From Ridgeia piscesae (Eukaryota > Annelida > Polychaeta > Sabellida > Siboglinidae), in assembly GCA_025642075.2 (NCBI GenBank), contig JAODUO010001051.1, positions 152,001-216,000 of the forward strand: a stretch of DNA of 64,000 bases, given 5' to 3'. Below the pieces are notes generated by a model that searched no databases, had not been told where the DNA came from, and saw only the letters and a list, made by a program, of their open reading frames with translations. The position numbers and the translations under genes were made by a program. This document shows positions 1 to 10,900 of the stretch, piece after piece (the stretch's first letter is position 1; each line of letters starts with the position of its first letter).

Positions 1-200
1 ACCACAGATAGTGTCAGTTATGCCTCAAAAGTGAGTGTAAATGGTGTCACATGTGTGTCTGTAGTTTCAGATCATCAGACACATTTGAAGTATGTAAACT
101 GGCTTAACAGTCAACATCTATGTGTCCTTCCAAAACATGTGTGACTGGCAAAAATGTGGTTCGGCATAAAGCCTGGCAGCTGTTTAGTCTTAATTTTGGT
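1..200 (+). repeat. Dispersed repeat family A, copy 1 (cut by window edge)
   Basis: The stretch with ATGGTGTCACAT, CATCAGACACATTT, GTAAACTGGCTTAACAGT and CATAAAGCC recurs in the same order at 32400-32720 (plus) and, inverted, at 42155-42475. Only the right part of the element is in the window. No coding capacity is seen. It may be a non-autonomous transposon; the class is unknown. Confidence 0.65.
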
Positions 201-516
201 GATGTGGTTCTGTGTGGGAAGTAAAATAAATGGTCTACTGGTTAACCAAAAACATGATTAAAACAAGATACACAGAATGGAACAGTATAAAAGTAATTTG
301 AGTAACTGAGTACCTGGGTAAATGTATTTGTAGTTGTATTTGATTAAATATATATTGTAGTTGGGTTGGTCATGTGCAATATTATAAAAACAATGCATTT
401 GCCAAAAAAACTCTGCATTCAAGAAGCTAAAAAATTCTTGCTGTATTTGCTCAAATGTATTTCACAGTATTTGAGCTCAAAATTGCAGGTTTATTATATG
501 GACACTTGACACTGAC

Positions 517-759
517 CTTTAAGTATTTCACACACAGGTCACAGCTGTGCAGATTATGTTCCCTCCTCATGTGCTCTTTCAGGAGGTTGAAGTTTGACAG
601 TGGCTTGGCATTGCGACATATCTGACAACTATATTCCAACAGCTTGTCAAATGTTGTTTTCACAGCTTCGGTTTCAAAGTAGATCTTTGCTGTACGATGC
701 ACTAGAAAGTGATGCGTATTGATGCTCTCAAACTTGTGGGGTTTCCTTGTAAACAATAC
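517..759 (-). CDS. ZNF598: ZNF598 coding exon 2
   Basis: The acceptor is AG at 761-760 on the minus strand and the donor AAG|GTCAGT is at 516-511. It joins exon 1 in phase 0 to give ...SQMPK-VLFTRKPHKFE.... It ends after CDLCVKYLK, inside a zinc-finger-like segment; the next exon is outside the window. Confidence 0.87.
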
Positions 760-1698
760 CTACAAATGGCAACGTATAACTATAATATTGTCATATCAAG
801 CATGACCTCTGCAATATTAATATCTTAAATTAATAGCACATATTTTCATCAATCTGATGCGGTATATTTAGTTTCCGTCAATGAAAAGTGTGTGTTGTAA
901 CTTGTAGGCAACTATAACAAATTGATATAACAAGATTAAGAACAAAAAGAATGACAACCAAAGTAATTTGCCTCATTTCTCTAACTTTATTTAACGAAAA
1001 ATAACACGTTGTGTATTTAAAGTTTTCTAGTTGCTTCCAGTGAGATTCAGCAACATTCTAATAACTCACTATATATTGTGGCTACGATTGTGTGGTCATG
1101 TTCAATCACCACTAAGTTCACTTCAGTTCAGGGTTGTGTGGTCTTTGACAAGTTATAGACATATGCCCTTAAAACAAGATGCTAAGTACCAGATAAAATA
1201 TGCACTGGACTTATGTTTTTTGTTAAGACTAAAGTGCAATTTTTTAAATAACATAATAATAAATTTAGGACATCATCTATGACATGTGTGACTTGGGACT
1301 TGTCAGTTATATTACGTCTTGAGTTCTCATTCAAAATTTTACTCAAACTTTTCGCCAAACATACTGATTAACAGCAATAGAATATATATATATTTACAAG
1401 AAATAACAGTAAAACAGGCCGGCTTGAGTGACGTCACAACACACCCATCATGGGATGATTCATCAAGTTCAGTAGTTTCGTAATAGTGTATAAACTAATA
1501 ATACGCTGTCTTTGGTACACTTACCTTAGGCATTTGTGAACGGCATATGGCACAGTACGATTGCTCGAATAAAACCCGCATTCGAGTCGAACATACGTGA
1601 CATATTCGATGATCACACTGTCCAACAGCATAATATTTGATGGTTTCGTTACAAAGTGGACATATATTATCTAAGCAATCGGTCGTCTTCGACGCCAT
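517..1698 (-). CDS. ZNF598: ZNF598-like RING E3 ubiquitin ligase, first two coding exons (partial gene)
   Basis: In animals ZNF598 senses collided ribosomes and ubiquitinates small-subunit proteins, starting ribosome quality control in the cytosol. Exons read in the window are 1698-1525 (58 codons) and 759-517 (81 codons), both phase 0. Exon 1 carries a C3HC4 RING: Cys13, Cys16, Cys28, His30, Cys33, Cys36, Cys49, Cys52. The stretch with STRMRVLFEQSYCAICR matches the family RING closely. Exon 2 continues with the family's conserved block (FTRKPHKFESI, then YFETEAV) and a zinc-finger-like part with CQIC, HMRREH and CDLC. The start is the first ATG before the RING, at 1698. The rest of the gene (further zinc fingers and C-terminus) lies left of base 1. 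The gene is head to head with IDH3B. Identification rests on remembered family sequence; no alignment was run. Confidence 0.88.
760..1524 (-). other. ZNF598 intron 1
   Basis: A 765-bp AT-rich intron with a short TA run near 1385-1395. A short plus-strand ORF at 1031-1282 has no recognisable content. I see no other feature. Confidence 0.6.
1525..1698 (-). CDS. ZNF598: ZNF598 coding exon 1 (RING finger)
   Basis: Begins at the ATG whose complement is at 1696-1698 and ends at a donor reading AAG|GTAAGT on the minus strand (1524-1519). It holds all eight zinc ligands of the RING. Phase 0 at its end. Confidence 0.9.
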
Positions 1699-1970
1699 TT
1701 GACTACAGTAGTGTTCAGCTACCTACACGCGAAATTACTAGCAACGTATGAGTCTCGTAAGACATATCCTTGCTTTTAAAACAGTAAAGGTGCCAACTAT
1801 TTTTACACCAGGACTTTCGTCGCGTGGTGAAATGTGTAAAACGTCACTGGTATTTGTCTACCCAAACGCAGCGCCATCTTTCGGATTCGTTTCACAAATG
1901 GTGTTGGCGGGGCGTCACCTAGCGACTGTTACATTATACAACTACGATTTTCCGAGAACACCTTGACAAC
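1699..1970. promoter_or_regulatory. Probable shared divergent promoter of ZNF598 and IDH3B
   Basis: Only 272 bp separate the two start codons, so both 5' UTRs and core promoters must lie here or overlap, unless non-coding first exons exist. The stretch is locally richer in CpG than its flanks (for example near 1818-1825 and 1905-1915) and holds an ACGTCA half CRE-like site near 1850. I see no clear TATA box. That this is the promoter is inferred from the spacing. Confidence 0.5.
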
Positions 1971-1990
1971 ATGGCCTCGTCAATGCGAAG
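1971..1990 (+). CDS. IDH3B: IDH3B coding exon 1 (20 nt)
   Basis: Encodes MASSMR plus two bases of the next codon; donor AAG|GTTAAC. I chose it because joining it in phase 2 to base 4953 gives [19 protein letters not shown], a convincing mitochondrial presequence, and because it faces ZNF598 at close range. The exact start is inferred. Confidence 0.7.
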
Positions 1991-4900
1991 GTTAACGGTT
2001 CGTACACCGATTTAACACGGTTGAAATAGTCACGTTATAAAAAATATAACTGGTCCACAAAGATACGGAATATCATTTTTTAAGCATGTGTGTGTTAAGC
2101 CAATAATTTGTGATTTCTAGGGAGATTCTAATTTCTAGGCTAGAGACATTTCCAACCCAGCCGATTCAGAATCAATCGACTCTAACCAAGACCAAGTCAA
2201 GACCAAGAAGACCTGGAAAAACTAAAAAATGGTCCGACAGATATGGCACATAAATGTAACACAGACATAATGATATGCCACAACATGCGAATTACCGTCC
2301 GTCGCAACACAATAAATGCTGACTATCATCTGTATAAGAGGATATACACTTAAATTTAAGGGCATGCAAATATATTTTGTCCTAAAATTCTAAATAACTG
2401 TCTTAGCCAGGTGGTTTACCTCCAAACAGCCCAAACTTGGGCTAACGCAGGAGTTATCCTTCTCTCTAGAATTAGTGAGTCTACTACAGGTTACACATTT
2501 ACCCCGTGTGTGGGATCTTTTACTTCCCCAGATAGAAGGGTTGAAACAGCGGTAAGTGGGATTGAACCACCGTCCCCTCGATTGACAGTCCAGCACTCTA
2601 CCGTGCGACCACCACTCCCCACAATTTCTACAGTCAATGATTAACCACCTCCATTGGGATTCCCTTGAAAAAAACAACTGTCTTGCCTTCTCTTGATGTA
2701 TTGAATCCAAAATCAACTGATTGCCATCATTGTTACCCCAATGCTCCCCACCAACACAAGATTATTATCATCCAAGTAATTATAACATTTTCACAGCTCG
2801 TATGAATTCAGGTTTCAAATATGTATGTGCTTTGGGCAGAGTTTGGCAAATTAGATTTTCTGTTACTTTGTCTAATATGTTTGAGTAAAACCATGTTAAT
2901 TTTTAATTATTCCACCATTTGATAATTAGCCTCATTGTTCAGTCAGAAATAAAGCCATTAACTGGTGAGTAAATTATATCTTTATGAGAGCACAGAAGAA
3001 AAGCCACAAGTTGTCATATGGCACCCTTGAGACAATTATAAATACAATTAGCAACAACCAGACTCATGCACTGTCTACTGATCATGGTTTCCTTGCCCCT
3101 GCAAACTGCTAAGACCTGCAGTGGTGTCAGTGCTTGTGTAAACTGATAAGATGCTGCCAGTTGGTTGAGGGGGAGGTAGGGGCTTCCCAAGTCAGATGGC
3201 TTAATTGCTTGACATATTTACAGGCCTACAATGGTTGTAATTTTACAGCACACCAGACATGGTGTCTCAGAGACTCAGTCAATGGTTGTAATTTTACAGC
3301 ACACCAGGCATGGTGTCTCAGAGACTCAGTCAATGGTTGTAATTTTACAGCACACCAGACATGGTGTCTCAGAGACTCAGACTCACCAAACAAGACCAGT
3401 CAAGGGCATGTTAGTTGTACAGTAGAACCTCTCTACTAAGCCATGACCTTTGGGACTGGGCAAACCTGACCTGAATAGCAAGGTGATTGCATTAACAACA
3501 CACAGGAGGTCAAATACATTGACATGTATTTAAATACAAATAATCTTGAGGGATTAAAATACAGTTACAGATACTTTTAAATACAAATGTAATATACATT
3601 TAAATACTTTGGAAAGTATTTTAAATACTTTTCAGATCTATGTATGCTTTTCATTTTCACAATATATTACTATGTGGGTAAAACAAAAGCAACTGATATA
3701 TTGAGACATCTAGTTTATAGGTGTAATTAGTGTTTTACTCATATGATGACAGGCAGAACAGTGCTGTTGTTATTGCTAACTATATCACAGTGGCAACTGA
3801 CTCAAAAACCTATCCACAGAGGTAAAGGCCAAAATATGTCTCTGGGTAAACTAAAGTTGTGGTCACTGTCAGGGCCATGGGGGACACCTGCTGTTAAGTG
3901 TCTTCATCAGGTAATTAACACTGTTGGAGTGAAGGTAATCAGTTTGGCAGGCATTACATGTGATCTTGAAACAGAATGTTGATATTGACAATGTATTTGA
4001 AAAAGTATTTGAAAAGTCAAATACTTTAGGAAAGTATTTAAATGCAAATACTTTTAATTCATAAACTACAAATACAAAAAAAAGTATTTAAATACTTTCA
4101 AATACAAAAGTACTTGACCCCATGTCTGATTAGCAGCAATCGTTCTCATGCTTTATTGTTATATTGTCCCAGGGTGGGTTTAATTGCAAGGTGACTGTAT
4201 TACCAATGCGACCATAAAGCAAGACAACTGTACATAACATCGTCAGGTTACATAATAATATTACTGTATGTCGATAAACAGCAAGTCTCAATATAGGATT
4301 TGTTATTATTTAGTTATAGGTACTGTGCAAACAAGATATTTTTGAGAGGTAAAACATTTCCGAGTGTATTTGTATTTAAATACTGTTGCATGAATATTAC
4401 ACCCATAAATGCAGATTGGTCATTACTGATATGTCACTAGTTTGTATATAAATCCACTCATTAGATATTAGTCAGACTTGTAACGATTATTGTGAATACA
4501 ACTATTCTATGAAGTAAATTTTTTAAAGAAATTAAAAAGAGACATTTTAACATCTAATAGATCTCATACAGAAAGTAGCAGCACTAATGCATAATATATC
4601 ATGCAGATCAATGATAAGGAATACTGATGAAAACACATTGATTATATTTAACTTGTTAGCCTCGAATACACACGAGCACAAACATTCATCACAGGAATTT
4701 AACATGTAGCTTATGCAAATGATTGAATGACAACCAGACCTGTTGAACAAGGCTGTCCAATTACCAGTTAAGTTTGCACAAACATACCTGAATTTTTTTT
4801 CTTCAAAATGATATCCAATTTGTTATGCCCAAACTCAGATAATACTGTATAGAATATTTTTCATTTTGTTTGAAAGAAAGACATTGACATTGTTTCAGAA

Positions 4901-7900
4901 ATAGTCATGTTGGAATAAGCCATAATGTTCTATTTTGTTGACAGATATGCAGGAATCTGCTGACACGCGGATTCACTACTGCTTCTGTCAGATGTCATCA
5001 GGTAAGGTTATACACCTTTTAGAGAGGTTCGTTACTGATACTCACTGATACTCAGTGAGTACCAGTGAGTATGAGCAATGAGTACTGCTTGTTTGCAAAG
5101 TACATGTTACTCTTACTGTTACTCGTATACTAAAGCTAAAGTACTCATAGTCATTACAATTATGAGTATTTACATTTTATACTATGATCTTTAGGCTAAA
5201 TGACTCCTATTTTATATTTATGAAATCCTCTATGTATAAGGGCTCTGAGTTGTCATGGACCCCATTGACTGACTGGGTCAGATCAGTTGGACAAGACTGA
5301 CCATCACATCAGTGACCTTCCCTGGCTCTTGAATATTAAAAGTACTCACACTTTCAAAAGTGCTCAAACAAGAAAGGCCCTTCAAAAGCATATCATATCA
5401 CAGCCATGTAAGTGGATTGTATAACTAACAGTTAGTTATACATTACTAACAGCTATTGTTGTCTATGAAATACATCCCCAGTTAGTAGTTGAGAGGGCTG
5501 TACTCCAAAGATGGCAGTGAACATAGAAGGAAACATGTGAACCTCAGCACTGCGGAGAATATAATGTTACAGGCTTCAAAGTTAGCATCTTAATACACCC
5601 TGTATGTAGATTGATAAATATCAACACATGATTTCTTGTAGTTAGACACACAGGTACAAGGGCGGCAGACCGTGACCGCACTGCCAGGCGATGGCGTTGG
5701 ACCGGAACTGTTTGCCAGCATTAAGGAAGTTTTCACTGCGTCTCGTGTGCCTGTTGACTTTGAGGAGATGATTCTAAGGTACATAGTTCCTCAACTGACT
5801 GAACAGTTTGTAAACATGGCTCAGAATTTAAAATCCTTCCTGGAATGTGTTACTTAGGTAAGTTATTGGTGTAGACATGAAGTCCTTTTGAGGTAACATC
5901 TCATAGGCATAGGTACTCATCAAGGTCAAAATCTCTCGCTGACAAATCTCTCTTGCATTCACAGAAGACACCCGTTATTGACTAAACCCATTACACCAAG
6001 ACCTGTTATTGACAAAACACCTCACGGACGTATAAATCCCTAATGGACAAACACTTTTACTTATCAATGAGTGTTGTTTTGATAAATATTTCTACACTTT
6101 GTTTATACGAAATTATTCAGCCCAAAGAGGTTAAATTTCAGAGACGGGTTTTGTTTAAATGTGTTCAAAGTACAATTTTGACAATTCTTTCAATATGGTA
6201 CTTTCAATCAACTGTCTATCACTGTAACAGTAGACTGACTATCTCTTCCCGCAGACTTCACCCAAAAACCCACTGTTTGTCCTTGCTCTTCCCTCCAAAG
6301 TCCCCAAGACACTTACCCAACTTTCTGGAAACTTGAAATTATTGAAATGCTAGTCACAGACACTGTCGAAGCCTTTGGTCTAGTCTTTTAGAGTGTTGTT
6401 GAGCTTAGAGCTGAGACTTTATTCTGAAATTATATAGACATTTTCCTTATCGTGGCATGTGTTCTGCAGTAGACATTTGACTTGTCATGGCGTGTGTTCT
6501 GCTGTAGACATTTGACTTATTATGGCATGTGTTCTGCAGTAGACATTTGACTTGTCATGGCATGTGTTCTGCAGTAGACATTTGACTTGTCATGGCATGT
6601 GTTCTGCTGTAGACATTTGACTTATCATGGCATGTGTTCTGCAGTAGACATTTGACTTATCATGGCATGTGTTCTGCAGTAGACATTTGACTTGTCATGG
6701 CATGTGTTCTGCTGTAGACATTTGACTTATTATGGCGTGTGTTCTGCAGTAGACATTTGACTTGTCATGGCATGTGTTCTGCTGTAGACATTTGACTTAT
6801 TATGGCATGTGTTCTGCAGTAGACATTTGACTTGTCACGGCGTGTGTTCTGCAGCAGACATTTGACTTGTCATGGCATGTGTTCTGCAATAGACATTTGA
6901 CTTATTATGGCGTGTGTTCTGCAGTAGACATTTGACTTATTATGGTGTGTGTTCTGCAGTAGACATTTGACTTATTATGGTGTGTGTTCTGCAGTAGACA
7001 TTTGACTTATTATGGTGTGTGTTCTGCAGTAGACATTTGACTTATTATGGTGTGTTCTGCAGTAGACATTTGACTTATTATGGTGTGTGTTCTGCAGTAG
7101 ACATTTGACTTATTATGGCTGTGTTCTGCAGTAGACATTTGACTTATTATGGCATGTGTTCTGCAGTAGACATTTGACTTATCATGGCATGTGTTCTGCA
7201 GTAGACATTTGACTTATCATGGCATGTGTTCTGCTGTAGACATTTGACTTATCATGGCATGTGTTCTGCAGTAGACATTTGACTTATCATGGCATGTGTT
7301 CTGCTGTAGACATTTGACTTATCATGGCATGTGTTCTGCAGTAGACATTTGACTTATTATGGCTGTGTTCTGCAGTAGACATTTGACTTATCATGGCATG
7401 TGTTCTGCTGTAGACATTTGACTTATTATGGTGTGTGTTCTGCAGTAGACATTTGACTTATTATGGTGTGTGTTCTGCAGTAGACATTTGACTTATTATG
7501 GTGTGTGTTCTGCAGTAGACATTTGACTTATTATGGCGTGTGTTCTGCAGTAGACATTTGACTTATCATGGCATGTGTTCTGCAGTAGACATTTGACTTA
7601 TTATGGCGTGTGTTCTGCAGTAGACATTTGACTTGTCATGGCATGTGTTCTGCAGCAGACATTTGACTTGTCATGGCGTGTGTTCTGCTGTAGACATTTG
7701 ACTTATTATGGCGTGTGTTCTGCAGCAGACATTTGACTTATCGTGGCGTGTGTTCTGCTGTAGACATTTGACTTATCATGGCGTGTGTTCTGCTGTAGAC
7801 ATTTGACTTTATTATGGCGTGTGTTCTGCAGTAGACATTTGACTTATCATGGCGTGTGTTCTGCTGTAGACATTTGACTTATTATGGCATGTGTTCTGCA

Positions 7901-10900
7901 GTAGACATTTGACTTATCGTGGCGTGTGTTCTGCTGTAGACATTTGACTTATTATGGCGTGTGTTCTGCAGTAGACATTTGACTTATTATGGCATGTGTT
8001 CTGCAGTAGACATTTGACTTATCATGGCGTGTGTTCTGCTGTAGACATTTGACTTATTATGGCATGTGTTCTGCAGTAGACATTTGACTTATCATGGCGT
8101 GTGTTCTGCAGTAGACATTTGACTTATCATGGCGTGTTCTGCAGTAGACATTTGACTTATTATGGCGTGTGTTCTGCAGTAGACATTTGACTTATCATGG
8201 CATGTGTTCTGCAGTAGACATTTGACTTATTATGGCATGTGTTCTGCAGTAGACATTTGACTTATTATGGCGTGTGTTCTGCAGTAGACATTTGACTTAT
8301 CATGGCGTGTGTTCTGCAGTAGACATTTGACTTATTATGGTGTGTGTTCTGCAGTAGACATTTGACTTATTATGGCGTGTGTTCTGCAGTAGACATTTGA
8401 CTTATCATGGCTGTGTTCTGCAGTAGACATTTGACTTATTATGGCATGTGTTCTGCAGTAGACATTTGACTTATCATGGCATGTGTTCTGCAGTAGACAT
8501 TTGACTTATCATGGCATGTGTTCTGCAGTAGACATTTGACTTATTATGGCATGTGTTCTGCAGTAGACATTTGACTTATTATGGCATGTGTTCTGCAGTA
8601 GACATTTGACTTATTATGGCGTGTGTTCTGCAGTAGACATTTGACTTATCATGGCGTGTGTTCTGCTGTAGACATTTGACTTATCATGGCATGTTCTGCA
8701 GTAGACATTTGACTTATCGTGGCGTGTGTTCTGCTGTAGATATTTGAATTATCATGGCGTGTTCTGCAGTAGACATTTGACTTATTATGGCATGTGTTCT
8801 GCAGTAGACATTTGACTTATCATGGCATGTGTTCTGCAGTAGACATTTGACTTATTATGGCATGTGTTCTGCAGTAGACATTTGACTTATTATGGCATGT
8901 GTTCTGCAGTAGACATTTGACTTATTATGGCATGTGTTCTGCAGTAGACATTTGACTTATCATGGCATGTGTTCTGCAGTAGACATTTGACTTATCATGG
9001 CGTGTGTTCTGCTGTAGACATTTGACTTATCATGGCGTGTGTTCTGCAGTAGACATTTGACTTATCATGGCATGTGTTCTGCAGTAGACATTTGACTTAT
9101 CATGGCGTGTGTTCTGCTGTAGACATTTGACTTATTATGGCATGTGTTCTGCAGTAGACATTTGACTTGTCATGGCATGTGTTCTGCAGCAGACATTTGA
9201 CTTATCATGGCATGTGTTCTGCAGTAGACATTTGACTTATTATGGCGTGTGTTCTGCAGCAGACATTTGACTTTCATGGCTGTGTTCTGCGAGACATTTG
9301 ACTTTATGTGTGTGTTCTGCAGCAGACATTTGACTTGTCATGGTGTGTGTTCTGCAGCAGACATTTGACTTGTCATGGTGTGTGTTCTGCTGTAGACATT
9401 TGACTTATCATGGCATGTGTTCTGCAGCAGATTTTTACTTGTTTGGCAGTTTTAGATGGACATTTTTACTTATGTTGGCAGTGTTGCAGCAGATTTTTAC
9501 TTATTGTGGGAGTTTTAGTGGACATTTTTACTTGTGTTGGCAGTGAGATGGAGCATGTTTTTACATTTGTGCTGAGATTTGACTTTTGGCTTGTGTTCTG
9601 CAGTGAAGGGGCATTTTTACTTATTTGTGCAGTTTTAGTAGGGGCATTTTTACTTGTGTTGTGCAGTGTTGCAGCAGATTTTTACTTATTTGGCATTGAG
9701 TAGGGGCATTTTTACTTATGTTGGCGTGAGTCTGCAGCAGTATTTGACTTATGTTGGCAGTTTTAGTAGGGGCATTTTTACTTATTTTCGGGTGGGCAGT
9801 GTTTGCTGTGTTTTGAATGGGATGTTTGGCTTATGTTCTGCAGTGACATTTTTACGTGTTTGGCATGTTCTGCAGTAAGGGGCATTTTTACTTATGTTTT
9901 GGGATTGAGATGGAGCATGTTTGACTTATTTGGCAGTGTTGCAGCAGTATTTGACTTATTTGGCAGTGAGATGGAGCAGTGTTTGGCTTGTGTTGTGCAT
10001 TAAAGGCATGTTTTGGGTTGTTATGCAGTAAGGGGCATTTTTACTTATTTGGCAGTGAGATGGAGCAGTGTTACTTTGTTTATGATGGGCATGTTTTTTT
10101 GTTCTGCAGTAAGGGGCATTTTTACTTATTTGGCAGTGAGATGGAGCACTGTTTGACTTTGTTTATGATGGGCTGTTTTTTTGTTCTGCAGTGACATTTT
10201 TACAGTGTTTGGCTGTGTTCTGCAGTGAGATTTTTAGCAGTGTTTGGCTTGTGTTCTGCAGTAAGGGGCATTTTTACTTGTGTTGGCAGTGTTGCAGCAG
10301 TATTTGACTTATTGGGTTTCTGCAGTAAGGGGCATTTTTACTTATTTGGCAGTGGTGGGGGTTTTTGGGAGTAGTGCATTTGGGGCGTGTTTGGCTGTGT
10401 TCTGCAGTGACATTTTTACGTGTTTGGCTTGTGTTCTGCAGTGAAGGGGCATTTTTACTTATGTTTTGCGTAGTGGGGCAGTGTTTGGCGTGTTGTGCAG
10501 TGACATTTTTACGTGTTTGGCATGTTCTGCAGTGACATTTTTACAGTGTTTGGCTTGTGTTCTGCAGTGAGATTTTTACAGTGTTTGGCTTGTGTTCTGC
10601 AGTGACATTTTTACGTGTTTGGCTGTGTTCTGCAGTGAGATTTTTACATTTTGGCTTGTGTTCTGCAGTAGACATTTTTACGTGTTTGGCATGTGTTCTG
10701 CAGTGACATTTTTACGTGTTTGGCTGTGTTCTGCAGTGACATTTTTACGTGTTTGGCTTGTGTTCTGCAGTAGACATTTTTACAGTGTTTGGCTTATGTT
10801 CTGCAGTGACATTTTTACAGTGTCATGGCATGTTCTGCAGTGACATTTTTACGTGTTTGGCTTGTGTTCTGCAGTGAGATTTTTACAGTGTCATGGCTTA

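Larger units (their letters stand above)
1991..4952 (+). other. IDH3B intron 1
   Basis: AT-rich intron of about 3 kb. It contains a tRNA-like SINE (2400-2630, minus), a 51-bp triplication (3230-3392) and a dispersed TE-like unit (3418-4240), listed separately. The rest shows nothing I recognise. Confidence 0.6.

Noticed and set aside
1748..1966. 72-codon ORF between ZNF598 and IDH3B
   Set aside because: Lies in the probable divergent promoter/5' UTR; no recognisable protein features.
2550..2625. Functional tRNA-Asp gene on minus strand
   Set aside because: The acceptor stem does not pair convincingly and the sequence continues into a body like a SINE. Kept as a SINE-like repeat.
5672..5857. 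Independent 61-residue protein
   Set aside because: It is IDH3B exon 3 read through its donor into intron; the good donor at 5779 and continuity with exon 4 explain it.
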